Translations under genes and position numbers: made by a program
Source: Sphingomonas liriopis
Lineage (GTDB): Bacteria; Pseudomonadota; Alphaproteobacteria; Sphingomonadales; Sphingomonadaceae
DNA length: 64,000 nucleotides
Direction of reading: 5' to 3'
Assembly (NCBI RefSeq): GCF_024211255.1
Contig: NZ_JAMLDY010000013.1
Coordinates: forward strand, 1-64,000
Notes under the pieces: generated by a model
Told to the model about the DNA's origin: nothing
Seen by the model: only the letters and a program-made list of their open reading frames with translations
Database searches by the model: none
In this document: piece by piece, positions 43,774 to 52,946 of the stretch
Layout: every line of letters starts with the position of its first letter
How positions within the stretch are numbered: position 1 is the first letter of the stretch

Positions 43774-46700
43774 CTATTCGGCCGCCAGCAGCGTAGTCGC
43801 GCCGCCCAGATCGACCGACACCAGCCGGCTCACTCCACGCTCGACCATCGTCACCCCGAACAGGCGGTGCATCCGGCTCATCGTCACCGCGTTGTGCGTG
43901 ACGATCAGATAGCGCGTATCGGTCTCCTGCGTCATCCGGTCGAGCAGGTCACAGAAGCGTTCGATATTGGCGTCGTCCAATGGCGCATCGACTTCGTCGA
44001 GGACGCAGATCGGTGCCGGATTGGTCAGGAACAGCGCAAAGATCAGCGCGACCGCGGTCAGCGCCTGTTCGCCGCCTGACAGCAGCGTGAGCGATTGCAG
44101 CCGCTTACCCGGCGGCTGTGCCATGATCTCCAGCCCCGCCTCGAGCGGATCGTCCGAATCGATCAGCTGGAGATGCGCCTGGCCGCCATCGAACAGCGTG
44201 GTGAACAGCCGCCGGAAATGGCCGTCGACCGCCTCGAACGCGGCGAGCAGCCGCTGGCGCCCTTCGCGGTTGAGCGTGCCGATCGAGCCGCGCAGGCGGT
44301 GGACCGCTTCGTTGAGCTCGTCGCGTTCGGCGGCGTTGGTCGCGCCCGCCGCCTCCAGTTCGGCGAGCTCACGCTCGGCGACGAGGTTGACCGCGCCGAT
44401 CCGCTCGCGTTCGGAGGACAGGCGTTCGTGCGCCGCGCCTTCGTCGGCAGGGGTGCGGATCGTGTCGCTCCGGAACCCCAGCCGCTCGGGCAGCACGGGG
44501 GCGGGGCATTCGAAGCGCTCGCCCGATAGCCGCCCCATCTCGACGCGGCGCAGCTCCTGGCTTTCGAGCCGGGCAGCGCTGCCGGCGCGCGTCTCGCGCG
44601 CCTGCGCCAGAGCTTCGCTGGTGCGGCGGTTCGCGTCGTCGGCGCGGCGCAAGGCGGCCTCCGCGTCATGCTCGGCGGCGGCCTGCGTATCGGCGGCGGC
44701 GCGGGCGGCGTCATGCTCCGCCTGTTGCGCGGCGATGGCGGTGTCGAGCGCGGCGGGACGGCCCGCCATCTCTGCGGCTTCGTCGGCAAGCACCGCGTCG
44801 CGCTTGTCCATATCGGCGATGCGCCGTGCCGCCTCGCCGGCGCGCGCGCGCCAGCTGCGCGTGTCGGCCTGCGCCGCGGCGAGCCGTTCGCGGTTCGCCT
44901 GCGTCGCGCGGTCGAGCGTCGCGCGTTCGCCGCGCGCCTGCGCGACCGCGGTGCGGCAGCGGTCGGCGACCCGCGACAGCGTGGCGACCGCGGCGGCGCT
45001 GTCGCGACCGTCGGGCAGGGCCGCGCGGGCGGCCGTCGCGGTCGCGAGGTCCGCCTCTGCCTCGTCGGTTTCGCCTGCGATGCGCGTGGCACGGGCGTCG
45101 AGATCGGCGCGCTGGCCGGCGAGCCGTTCGAGCGCCGCTGAAGCGCGATCCTCTGCGCGCTCCGCCTCGCGCGCGGCATTGTCCGCCCGCGTCAGCGCCG
45201 TTCGTGCGCCTTGCGCGGCGGTTCGTGCCGCGGCGATGGCGCGATCGATCGCCGCGCGCGCCGCCTCCGCCGTGTCGAGCGCCGCCGCAGAGGCCGGGCG
45301 TGCGGCGTGCAGCGCCTTCAGCCGGTTGAGCCGCTCGAGCCGTTCCGCCGCCGCGGCGCCGCTGCCGGTGGCGACGAAGCCGTCCCAGCGCCGCAGCGCA
45401 CCGGCGCGGGTGACGAGTCGCTGCCCGACCGCGAGCGACTGGCCGGTGTCGGTATCGACGACGAACGTCTGGGCCAGCCGCCGGGCGAGCGCGGCCGGCG
45501 CCGTGACATGACCGGCGAGCGGCGTCGCGTCCGTCGGCGGCGCAGGATCGCCCGGCTGCGGTACGGCGCCCGTCCAGGCGGCGGGATCGCCCTCCAGATC
45601 GTCGCCAAGCGCCGCGGCGAGTGCGCGCTCATAGCCCGCGGCGGCGGCGAGTCGATCGAGCAGCCGCTCGCGCCCCTGACGCTGGGTCGCCCTGGTCAGC
45701 GCCGCCGCCTCGGCATCCAATGCGGCGAGATCGGCGCGGGCCGCGGCGCGCGCGGTCTCGGCGGCATCGCGGCGGGCGATCGCGGCGCGTTCGTCGCGCT
45801 CGGCATCGGCAAGCGCGGTCCGCGCCTGTTCGGCTTCTCGCATTGCAGCCGTCCGGCGAACGGCGGCCTCTTCGCGCGCCGCGGCGAGCGGGGCGGCGTC
45901 GCCGAGCGCCGCCAGACCCTGCGCGATCTGCGCGGCATCGCGGCGCGCGCGGTCGGCGCGGGTCTGCGCAGCGGCAAGCGCTGCATCGGCGACGCGCGCC
46001 TCCGCCGCCTCGCGTGCCTGTGCGGCGAGGCCCTGCGCCAGCGCGACCTCGGCATCGCGCGCCTGCCGCTCCGCCTCGGCGAGCGCCGCGTCCAACCGAG
46101 GCGCGGCATCCGCGGCGGCAAGGATCGCGCGATCCAGCGCCTTCGCCTCTTCTCCCAGCCGGGCGAGCGCGGTGGCGGCGTCGGCGGCGAGCGTGCCTTC
46201 GCGGGCGCGATCCTCGGCAATGCGGCGGCGCGCGTCGGCGAGGTCGGCGACCCGGCGTGCGGCGGCGGTGCGCTCGGTGCGCAACGCGGCGAGGCGGTGG
46301 CCGGCCTCGCTCACTGCATCGCGCGCGGCCAGGGCGGCGGCGCGGGCGGTGGCGACGGCTTCCGCGGCGGCATGCTGCGCGGTCGCGGCGCTGCGTTCGG
46401 CGGCGGTCGCCTCCGCGACGCGTGCGTCCGCCGCCTGCGCTTCGGCCCGCGCCGCCTCGGCGGCGGCGACCGCGTCGCGCCAGCGGGCGAAGATCATCCG
46501 CGCCTCGGCGACGCGAATCTGTTCGGACAAAGCGCGATAGCGTTCGGCGGCGCGAGCCTGCCGGCGCAACGACGCGGCGCGCGCGTCCTGGTCGGCGATC
46601 AGCTCGCCGAGGCGAACCAGATTGGCTTCGGTCGCACGCAATTTCTGTTCGGCGTCCTTGCGGCGGACGTGCAGGCCGGCGATCCCCGCCGCTTCCTCCA

Positions 46701-47160
46701 GCATCGCGCGGCGTTCGGCGGGCCTGGCGGCGATCACCGCGCCGATGCGGTTCTGGCTGACCAGCGCCGGGCTGTGTGCGCCGGTCGCGGCATCGGCGAA
46801 CAGCAGGCCGACGTCCTTCGCGCGCACGTCGCGGCCGTCGATGCGATAGGCGCTGCCCGCGCCGCGCTCGATCCGGCGCACTACCTCGCGTTCCTCGTCG
46901 CCCGCGTCGAGCAGGATCGACACCTCGGCGAAATCGCGCGGCGGCCGCGTCGCGGTGCCGGCGAAGATCACGTCCTCCATCCCCGCGCCGCGCAGCGATT
47001 TCGCGCTGTTCTCCCCCATCGTCCAGCGCAGCGCTTCGAGCAGGTTCGACTTGCCGCAGCCGTTCGGCCCGACGACCCCGGTCAGCCCGCGCTCGATGGC
47101 GAGGTCGGCGGGATCGACGAAGCTCTTGAACCCGGCGATGCGGAGCCGCTTGATCTGCAC
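43774..47160 (-). CDS. smc: Chromosome segregation ATPase SMC
   Basis: An 1128-residue SMC. The N-terminal head starts IKRLRIAGFKSFVDP with Walker A GPNGCGKSN near residue 33 and a Q-loop segment around SQNRIGAVI. Two long Ala/Arg/Glu-rich coiled coils flank a hinge at about 505-600 (GYERALAAALGDDLEGD...FVATGSG). The C-terminal head has the signature LLSGGEQALTAVAL and Walker B ICVLDEVDAPLDDAN. It works with ScpA and ScpB, whose genes are not here, in chromosome compaction. Its very high Ala content is typical of the clade. Confidence 0.97.
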   Translation of the reverse strand: MQIKRLRIAGFKSFVDPADLAIERGLTGVVGPNGCGKSNLLEALRWTMGENSAKSLRGAGMEDVIFAGTATRPPRDFAEVSILLDAGDEEREVVRRIERGAGSAYRIDGRDVRAKDVGLLFADAATGAHSPALVSQNRIGAVIAARPAERRAMLEEAAGIAGLHVRRKDAEQKLRATEANLVRLGELIADQDARAASLRRQARAAERYRALSEQIRVAEARMIFARWRDAVAAAEAARAEAQAADARVAEATAAERSAATAQHAAAEAVATARAAALAARDAVSEAGHRLAALRTERTAAARRVADLADARRRIAEDRAREGTLAADAATALARLGEEAKALDRAILAAADAAPRLDAALAEAERQARDAEVALAQGLAAQAREAAEARVADAALAAAQTRADRARRDAAQIAQGLAALGDAAPLAAAREEAAVRRTAAMREAEQARTALADAERDERAAIARRDAAETARAAARADLAALDAEAAALTRATQRQGRERLLDRLAAAAGYERALAAALGDDLEGDPAAWTGAVPQPGDPAPPTDATPLAGHVTAPAALARRLAQTFVVDTDTGQSLAVGQRLVTRAGALRRWDGFVATGSGAAAAERLERLNRLKALHAARPASAAALDTAEAARAAIDRAIAAARTAAQGARTALTRADNAAREAERAEDRASAALERLAGQRADLDARATRIAGETDEAEADLATATAARAALPDGRDSAAAVATLSRVADRCRTAVAQARGERATLDRATQANRERLAAAQADTRSWRARAGEAARRIADMDKRDAVLADEAAEMAGRPAALDTAIAAQQAEHDAARAAADTQAAAEHDAEAALRRADDANRRTSEALAQARETRAGSAARLESQELRRVEMGRLSGERFECPAPVLPERLGFRSDTIRTPADEGAAHERLSSERERIGAVNLVAERELAELEAAGATNAAERDELNEAVHRLRGSIGTLNREGRQRLLAAFEAVDGHFRRLFTTLFDGGQAHLQLIDSDDPLEAGLEIMAQPPGKRLQSLTLLSGGEQALTAVALIFALFLTNPAPICVLDEVDAPLDDANIERFCDLLDRMTQETDTRYLIVTHNAVTMSRMHRLFGVTMVERGVSRLVSVDLGGATTLLAAE

Positions 47161-47201
47161 TGCGTCGGAGTGCCGCTTATCGGTTTAGGTTGCAAGAGAA
47201 G

Positions 47202-47431
47202 GGTTGGTTCACGCGAAGACGCTAAGCCGCGAAGAGAAAAGGGATGATTTGTGCGCGCAGAGGCGCAGAGAACGCAGAGGTTTCGCGCCTGGCGCGGCGC
47301 GCCTCGCAAACCAGCGGGCGGCAGGGGCAAGAGGGGCCGCATGCGCGGCTGGTCCCCAATCCCATCTTTTTCTCCGCGCCTCCGCGCCTCCGCGTGAATC
47401 AACCTTCTTCGCGTCTTCGCGTCTTCGCGCG
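47202..47431. repeat. Nested family F repeat between smc and a dsbA-like gene
   Basis: Outer segments rich in cgcgaagacg (about 47210-47235) pair loosely with gcgtcttcgcgtcttcgcg (about 47411-47431). An inner pair of gcgcagaggcgcagag and ctccgcgcctccgcg types lies within. The unit fills the 278-base gap; no credible gene is seen there. Confidence 0.75.
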
Positions 47432-47438
47432 ATAATAC

Positions 47439-48170
47439 TTACGCGCCCGCCGCCTTCAGCAGCGGTTCGAGCTGGCTCCAGCTCAGCGCATCGGCCTTCT
47501 TGCCGTTGATGATGAGCGTCGGCGTGCCGGAGACGGTGCCGTCGGCGCCCTTGTCCTGCGTCTGCTTGGTCCAGCGGTCGATCTGCGTCATGTCGCCCAG
47601 GCACGCTCGGGCCTTCGCCTCCGGGATGCCGCGCTGCTTGGCGAAGTCGATCAGACCCATCTGTTCGGCCATCATGCGGATCGCATCGACGGGCTTCGCC
47701 GTCTGCAGTTGCTGCTGCATCGCGGGCGGCATCGCCTGCAGCTTGTCGTTGAAGCCCTGCTGCGCCTGATACATCTGTTCGAGGATCGGGAAGAACGCCG
47801 CGGGATCGGTGCAATTGCCCAGCAAGGCCGGCGGCACGTCGGGCGCGCCGTGGATCAGGAATTCGCGGTATTCGAAGCTCACCTTGCCGCTCTTGACGTA
47901 GGTGTTCATCAGCGGCTCGTAGCCTTCGCGGGCGAGCGCGCCGCAGGCGGGGCACAGCCGCGAGCCATATTCGACCAGCTTGATCGGTGCATTGGGGTTG
48001 CCGACGATCGTCCCCTCCGCGGTGCGCGAGACGGTGTCGGTCCAGCTCTGCCCGGCAGGCGCGGCGACCGCGGCGACGGGGCTGGCGGGCGCGGCGGGGG
48101 TGCCCGCATCCTGCTTCGAACAGGCGGCGAGCGCGAGCGGCAGCATGGCCAGCGATGCGAGGGACTTCAT
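47439..48170 (-). CDS. DsbA-like thiol oxidoreductase, putative lipoprotein
   Basis: A 243-residue protein with a lipoprotein signal (LPLALAAC, Cys near 18), a Pro/Ala linker, and a DsbA-type thioredoxin fold with active site CPAC (LVEYGSRLCPACGALARE near residue 70). An inserted helical domain and the cis-Pro motif SGTPTLIINGKK near 210 follow. It probably acts in periplasmic disulfide formation together with the gene just upstream and with DsbB at 34.7 kb. ATG 48170 has ggag upstream; ATG 48185 is possible. Confidence 0.87.
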   Translation of the reverse strand: MKSLASLAMLPLALAACSKQDAGTPAAPASPVAAVAAPAGQSWTDTVSRTAEGTIVGNPNAPIKLVEYGSRLCPACGALAREGYEPLMNTYVKSGKVSFEYREFLIHGAPDVPPALLGNCTDPAAFFPILEQMYQAQQGFNDKLQAMPPAMQQQLQTAKPVDAIRMMAEQMGLIDFAKQRGIPEAKARACLGDMTQIDRWTKQTQDKGADGTVSGTPTLIINGKKADALSWSQLEPLLKAAGA

Positions 48171-48186
48171 CGAATAACGCTCCATC

Positions 48187-48852
48187 TTAACGGGCGCCCT
48201 TGGCGCGAAGGACGGGTTCCAGCGTGGACCAGCCACCTGCGGGCTGCAACACGCCGTCGAGGTAGAAGGTCGGCGTGCTGTTCACCTCGATCGGCGCGTC
48301 GCCGGTCATCGCGGTGATCCGATCGACGCCCGCCTTGTCGGCGAAACAGGCGTTGACCTGCGGCAGCGACAGCCCGCGCGCACGCATCGCCGCGGTCAGC
48401 CCGCCGGCATCGGCAAAGGCGCGCGCCTGTACCACCAGCGGCTTGGTGGCGACGTCGGGATGCGCCTCCGCATAGGCGGCGACCTTGGGCAGCCACGTCT
48501 TCTGCGTCGCGAATACCATCGCATGTGCAGCCCCGAAACCGCGCGGGCCGGCGCAGCGCGCGAGGATCGCCGCGCCGAGGTCGGCGGGATCGCGGATCAG
48601 GTGGCGGTATTCCAGGCTGACCTTGCCCGACCGGATCATCTGCCCCTTCAGCACCGGCGCGCTTTCGTTGGCGAAATCGGCGCAATGCGAACAGGTGTAG
48701 CTGCCATATTCGATCAGCTTCACGCGCGCCGCGGGGTTGCCGAAGACATAGGCGCCCTTGGCTGTGGGCCGCGCGATCTGGCTCCAGTCGGTCGCGGGTG
48801 CGGCGGCGATCAGCGCGAAGGACAGAGCGGCGAGGGGCGCGAAACGGGGCAT
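48187..48852 (-). CDS. DsbA-like periplasmic thiol oxidoreductase
   Basis: A 221-residue paralogue of the next gene. A signal peptide (residues 1-20) precedes a thioredoxin-fold domain with active site CSHC (LIEYGSYTCSHCADFANES near residue 50), an inserted helical domain and the cis-Pro motif NSTPTFYLDGVL near 195. The tandem arrangement with different CxxC dipeptides (CSHC and CPAC) suggests different redox properties. ATG 48852 overlaps the DUF721 gene stop. Confidence 0.87.
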   Translation of the reverse strand: MPRFAPLAALSFALIAAAPATDWSQIARPTAKGAYVFGNPAARVKLIEYGSYTCSHCADFANESAPVLKGQMIRSGKVSLEYRHLIRDPADLGAAILARCAGPRGFGAAHAMVFATQKTWLPKVAAYAEAHPDVATKPLVVQARAFADAGGLTAAMRARGLSLPQVNACFADKAGVDRITAMTGDAPIEVNSTPTFYLDGVLQPAGGWSTLEPVLRAKGAR

Positions 48853-49364
48853 CAGCTGATCCTGGGAAGGGTGCGGGGGGCATGGACCCCGGCGGCGAGC
48901 GATTCGAGCACGGCGCGCAATTCGGGGTCGGCGATCGTCTTCAGCCCCTCGCCGATCTCGACCGGCGCGGCCTTCAGCGACGGCGGCGCGGCGCGCGGCA
49001 CCGGTCTGGCGACCTCGCCCTGGCGGATCGTCAGCTTCGCCACCGCGGCATAGCCGAAGAAGCGGTTGACCCGCTCGACGATCTCGGGCGCGATATGCTG
49101 CATCATCGGCGCATGCGCGCCGCGCACGACGAGGGTCAGCACGCCGTCGGCCTTCTTGCCCGGCGGGAAGCGCAGCGATTCGGGCGCGGAGGCGGCGGCC
49201 CAGCGGGTCCCGACGATCTCGGGCCAGCGCGTCACCAGCGCGCTCTGGACGAAGCCGAATCGCTTGAACGCGGCGCCGTGGATCGCGGGCAGCAGTTCGC
49301 TGACCGCACGGGCGCGGTTCTGGCGGACGGGATCGGAATCGGGGGCGCGGACGCGCTTGCTCAT
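48852..49364 (-). CDS. DUF721 / DciA-like helicase-loader protein
   Basis: A 170-residue DUF721 protein. The N-terminal KH-like DUF721 domain (about 15-110: VQSALVTRWPEIVGTRWAAASAPESLRFP, then GVLTLVVRGAHAPMMQHIAPEIVERVNRFFG) matches DciA, which loads the replicative helicase in bacteria lacking DnaC. The C-terminal 55 residues are low complexity. ATG 49364 follows a divergent promoter region shared with mutY. The association with mutY and DsbA-like genes is common in sphingomonads. Confidence 0.82.
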   Translation of the reverse strand: MSKRVRAPDSDPVRQNRARAVSELLPAIHGAAFKRFGFVQSALVTRWPEIVGTRWAAASAPESLRFPPGKKADGVLTLVVRGAHAPMMQHIAPEIVERVNRFFGYAAVAKLTIRQGEVARPVPRAAPPSLKAAPVEIGEGLKTIADPELRAVLESLAAGVHAPRTLPRIS

Positions 49365-49390
49365 CGGCGGCTCCATGCCATAGCGAAGCC

Positions 49391-50449
49391 GTGGACGCTA
49401 CACGCTCTTGCCCCGATCCCGCGCATGTCGCCCCCGCGCTGCTCGCCTGGTACGACCGTCACCGCCGCGCGCTGCCGTGGCGCGCGCTGCCGGGGGAGGT
49501 GGCGGATCCCTATCGCGTCTGGCTGTCGGAGGTGATGCTCCAGCAGACGACGGTCGCCGCGGTGCGGCCGCGATTCGAAGGCTGGGTGGCGCGCTGGCCC
49601 GACTTCGCGAGCCTCGCCGCGGCGGACGAGGCGGAGGTGATGGCCGCCTGGGCGGGGCTCGGCTATTATGCCCGCGCGCGCAATCTGGTCGCGGCGGCGA
49701 AGGCGGTGGTCGCCGATCATGGCGGCGCCTTTCCGGCGGACGAGGCGACGCTGCGCACGCTGCCGGGGCTGGGCGCTTATACCGCGGCGGCGGTGGCGGC
49801 GATCGCCTTCGGGAGCCGTGCGGTGGTGGTCGATGCCAATGTCGAGCGCGTCGTCGCGCGGCTGTTCGCGATTGGCGAAGCCCTGCCCGGCGCGCGTGTC
49901 GCGATCCGCGCCGCCGCCGACCGGATCACCCCCGACGCACGCGCCGGCGACTTCGCGCAGGCGATGATGGACCTCGGCTCGGGCATCTGCACGGTGAAGA
50001 CGCCGTCGTGCCTGCTGTGCCCCCTGCAGGACGAATGCCTGGCATTCCGCGAAGGCGCGCCCGAGCGATTGCCGGTCAAGGCGGCGAAGAAGGCGCGGCC
50101 ACAGCGCTACGGCACGATCTTCTGGCTGCAACGCGGTGGCGAGGTGCTGCTGGTGCGGCGGCCGGGCAAGGGGCTTCTTGGGGGCATGCGCGCGCTGCCG
50201 ACCGGGCCGTGGGTCGATGCGGTGCCGGGACTTGCCGAACCGCCGGTCGTCGCCGACTGGCGGTTGCGCAACGCGACCGTCGCGCACGGTTTCACCCATT
50301 TCGACATCGAACTGGCGCTTGCCGTCGCCACGACGGACGCGCATCACGATGGGATGGGAGAATGGTGGCCGATCGCGGACCTCGACCGCGCCGGACTGCC
50401 GACGCTGTTCGCCAAGGCGGCCGCCGCGGTGATGAGGAGAGACGGATGA
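49391..50449 (+). CDS. mutY: A/G-specific adenine glycosylase MutY
   Basis: A 352-residue MutY that removes adenine opposite 8-oxoguanine. It has the catalytic Glu in SEVMLQQTTV near residue 46, the helix-hairpin-helix-GPD segment LPGLGAYTAAAVAAIAFG near 121, and the catalytic Asp in VVVDANVERV. The Fe-S cluster cysteines have the exact C-x6-C-x2-C-x5-C spacing (CTVKTPSCLLCPLQDEC near 197). The C-terminal NUDIX-like domain recognises 8-oxoG (GLLGGMRALP, HGFTHFDIEL). The start is GTG 49391. It is coupled to the following gene by an overlap. Confidence 0.95.
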   Translation: MDATRSCPDPAHVAPALLAWYDRHRRALPWRALPGEVADPYRVWLSEVMLQQTTVAAVRPRFEGWVARWPDFASLAAADEAEVMAAWAGLGYYARARNLVAAAKAVVADHGGAFPADEATLRTLPGLGAYTAAAVAAIAFGSRAVVVDANVERVVARLFAIGEALPGARVAIRAAADRITPDARAGDFAQAMMDLGSGICTVKTPSCLLCPLQDECLAFREGAPERLPVKAAKKARPQRYGTIFWLQRGGEVLLVRRPGKGLLGGMRALPTGPWVDAVPGLAEPPVVADWRLRNATVAHGFTHFDIELALAVATTDAHHDGMGEWWPIADLDRAGLPTLFAKAAAAVMRRDG

Positions 50450-51810
50450 AGCGAATTCACGGAATCGTCGGACTGGGCCTTGCGGGCTTACTCGCCACCG
50501 CGGCGATCGGCGGACAGGCGCTGCGCCAGAATACGCCGATGCCAGCGCCGGCACAGGCGACGGGCACTATCGATACGCTCGGCCGTGCGGTGCTGCCGAC
50601 CACGCAAGCCTTGCTCGACGGCTATGTCCGCGAGGGCAAGATGCCTGGCATCGTCGCCGCGTTCGGCGTCGGCGATCGCCCGACGCTGTTCGTCGAGGCC
50701 GGCCGGATCGCGACCGACGCCGGCGCCGCGCAGGCGACGCCCGACAGCCTGTGGCGCGTCTATTCGATGACCAAGCCGGTCACCGCGATGGCGGCGATGA
50801 TCCTGATCGAGGAAGGCAAGATCGGCCTCGACGATCCCGTCTCGAAATACATTCCCGCCTTCGCGACGATGAAGGTCGCGACCAACCCGCAGGCGAGCCT
50901 CGCCAGCGTGCCCGCGGTGCGGCCGATCACGGTGCGCATGCTGCTGACGCATACCTCGGGCCTTACCTACAACATCATCGCCAAGGGCGCGCTGCTCAAG
51001 GAATACGAGCGATTGGGCATCCTGCCCGCCGCGATCAACGCGCAGGTCGAGCCGCTGGCGCGCCGCAGCCGCCCGGCGACGCTGGCGGCGTTCGCCGACC
51101 GCGTCGCGCAGGCGCCGCTGATCGCGCAGCCGGGAACCCAGTGGAATTATTCGGTCGGCCTCGACGTGATGGGCCGCGTGATCGAGGTGGCGAGCGGCAT
51201 GCCGTTCGACCGCTTCGTCAACACGCGCATCTTCGCGCCGCTGAAAATGACGTCGAGCTACTGGACGGTGCCGCAGGCGGAGGTGGCGCGGTTCGCCACC
51301 AATTATACCTTCGTCGGCGATGCGTTGAGCCCGCTCGATCCGGCGGCGACCTCGGTCTATCTCCAGCCGCCGAGCTTTCCCTATGGCGGCGCGGGGCTGG
51401 TGGCGTCGGCGCGCGACTACGACCGCTTCCTCCACATGCTCGCCGATGGAGGCACGCTCGACGGCGTGCGGATCATGAAGCCCGAGACGGTGCGGCTCGC
51501 CATGTCGAACCTGCTGCCCGCGGGCGTCAGCTTCGGCGGGGTCGGCGGCGCGACCGGCGGTGCGGCGGCGAATGCGACGCCGATGGGGTTCGGCGCGGGC
51601 GGGTCGGTCTATCTCGCCGACGGGCCGGGCGGCACGCCGTCGAAGGGCACCTATGGCTGGGGCGGCGCGGCGGGCACGGTCGCCTTCGTCGATCCGGTCA
51701 AGAAGATCCGCGGCACGATCATGGTCAATTACTTCCCCGCCGATCGCTGGCCGGTGCGGCAGGAGACGGTACGGGCGCTCGCCACCGATCTGTCGCGGTT
51801 CCGGCGATGA
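50446..51810 (+). CDS. Serine hydrolase, class C beta-lactamase family
   Basis: A 454-residue exported protein (signal peptide about 1-25). The catalytic SxxK is SMTK (YSMTKPVTAMAAM near residue 108), with GLDDPVSKYIPAF after it, LLTHTSGLTYN near 168, and the Tyr motif WNYSVGLDVMGRVIE near 240. The KTG-equivalent is a small-residue-rich segment near the C terminus (GWGGAAGT). Such proteins are esterases, D-aminopeptidases or beta-lactamase relatives, so the substrate is open. ATG 50446 overlaps the mutY stop. Confidence 0.87.
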   Translation: MKRIHGIVGLGLAGLLATAAIGGQALRQNTPMPAPAQATGTIDTLGRAVLPTTQALLDGYVREGKMPGIVAAFGVGDRPTLFVEAGRIATDAGAAQATPDSLWRVYSMTKPVTAMAAMILIEEGKIGLDDPVSKYIPAFATMKVATNPQASLASVPAVRPITVRMLLTHTSGLTYNIIAKGALLKEYERLGILPAAINAQVEPLARRSRPATLAAFADRVAQAPLIAQPGTQWNYSVGLDVMGRVIEVASGMPFDRFVNTRIFAPLKMTSSYWTVPQAEVARFATNYTFVGDALSPLDPAATSVYLQPPSFPYGGAGLVASARDYDRFLHMLADGGTLDGVRIMKPETVRLAMSNLLPAGVSFGGVGGATGGAAANATPMGFGAGGSVYLADGPGGTPSKGTYGWGGAAGTVAFVDPVKKIRGTIMVNYFPADRWPVRQETVRALATDLSRFRR

Positions 51811-52688
51811 GCTTCGTTCCGGGCTTTACCGGCGGCACGCTCGACCGCGCCGACGCGCTGCGCCACGATCCCGCCGCGCTGTCGGCGAAGCTCGACTGGC
51901 GCGCGCGGCTGCTGGTGCTCGACGGGCTGACGCCGCAGGTGACCGATGATGGCCACCTCGCCTGGACCAGTCTCGCCGATCTTCCGCAAGAGGCGGAGGT
52001 GATCCTGCTCGGCCTCGACGCGCAGGACCGCGCGCACGTCGCCGCGCTGCTGCCGGCGAGCGGCGAGGGGACGACGCCGGCGATGCGAAGCCCCGCGCTG
52101 ATGACGATGCTGACGGCGTTGCAGCCGGGCGAGGCGGCGACCTATGCCGCGGCGCGCAGCCTGCTCGACTGGCATGCGCGGCACCGCTTCTGCGCGCGCT
52201 GCGGATCGACGACGCATCTGTTCCGCGCCGGCTGGGGGCGGCAGTGCGACGCCTGCTACACCGAACATTTCCCGCGCGTCGATCCGGTCGTCATCATGAT
52301 CGCCGAACATGACGGCCGCGCGCTGCTCGGTCGCGGCAAGGGCTGGCCCGAGGGCCGCTATTCGGCACTCGCCGGGTTCCTCGAACCCGCCGAATCGGTC
52401 GAAGAAGCGGTCGCGCGCGAGATCCACGAGGAGGCGGGAGTGAGGGTCGGTGCCGTGCGCTATGTCGCCAGCCAGCCCTGGCCGTTCCCCTCGTCGCTGA
52501 TGATCGCCTGCATCGGCGTGGCCGAGGACGACGCGCTGACTCTCGACACCAACGAGCTGGAGGATGCGATGTGGGTCCCGCGCGAGATGGTCCGCGCGGT
52601 ACTGGCGGGCGAACCCGGCCCGTTCCTGCCGCCGCCACCCTATGCGATCGCGCACACGCTGCTGACGGTGTGGGCTGAGGGAAAATAA
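51807..52688 (+). CDS. nudC: NAD(+) diphosphatase NudC
   Basis: A 293-residue NudC that hydrolyses NADH/NAD and decaps NAD-capped RNA. A zinc ribbon with CARCG...CDAC lies near residues 132-152, and the Nudix box GFLEPAESVEEAVAREIHEEAGV (about 190-212) is complete. The NudC-specific SQPWPFPSSLM follows, which favours NADH over general Nudix substrates. ATG 51807 overlaps the serine-hydrolase stop, making a mutY - hydrolase - nudC operon. Confidence 0.93.
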   Translation: MSFVPGFTGGTLDRADALRHDPAALSAKLDWRARLLVLDGLTPQVTDDGHLAWTSLADLPQEAEVILLGLDAQDRAHVAALLPASGEGTTPAMRSPALMTMLTALQPGEAATYAAARSLLDWHARHRFCARCGSTTHLFRAGWGRQCDACYTEHFPRVDPVVIMIAEHDGRALLGRGKGWPEGRYSALAGFLEPAESVEEAVAREIHEEAGVRVGAVRYVASQPWPFPSSLMIACIGVAEDDALTLDTNELEDAMWVPREMVRAVLAGEPGPFLPPPPYAIAHTLLTVWAEGK

Positions 52689-52691
52689 GGT

Positions 52692-52940
52692 TTCACGCGA
52701 AGACGCAAAGACGCGCAGAAGAAGGGGCTTCGCGCGGAGGGGATGGTCGCTGGCGCAATGCGCCTCTCCCTCTCCAACCGTTCGTGCTGAGCCTGTCGAA
52801 GCACAGTGAGTCTCAATGCCCTTCGACAAGCTCAGGGCGAACGGTTGGTGGTACTTCGCGGGCTTCTCTCTTTGCGTTCTATGCGCCTCCGCGTCTCCGC
52901 GTGAATCAACCTTCTTCGCGTCTTAGCGTCTTCGCGTGAA
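52692..52940. repeat. Family F repeat interrupted by a family A repeat
   Basis: Outer arms 52692-52715 and 52917-52940 (cgcgaagacgcaaagacgcg and its complement, one mismatch) enclose a complete family A unit at 52774-52848. The 258-base gap holds only these repeats. Confidence 0.88.
52774..52848. repeat. Family A palindromic repeat nested inside a family F repeat
   Basis: Inverted arms of the ctgagcctgtcgaag family with ccaaccg / cggttgg ends. It sits wholly inside the 52692-52940 unit. Confidence 0.88.
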
Positions 52941-52946
52941 TCCAGC

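Noticed and set aside
45211..47247. Long open frame (678 codons) on the plus strand across smc
   Set aside because: It is the complement of the smc coding strand, Arg/Gly rich with no recognisable motif. GC-rich antisense frames of this kind occur throughout the window.
47204..47509. Short plus-strand frame rich in Arg and Ala in the smc-dsbA gap
   Set aside because: It translates family F repeat sequence and runs antisense into the dsbA-like gene; no gene-like features.
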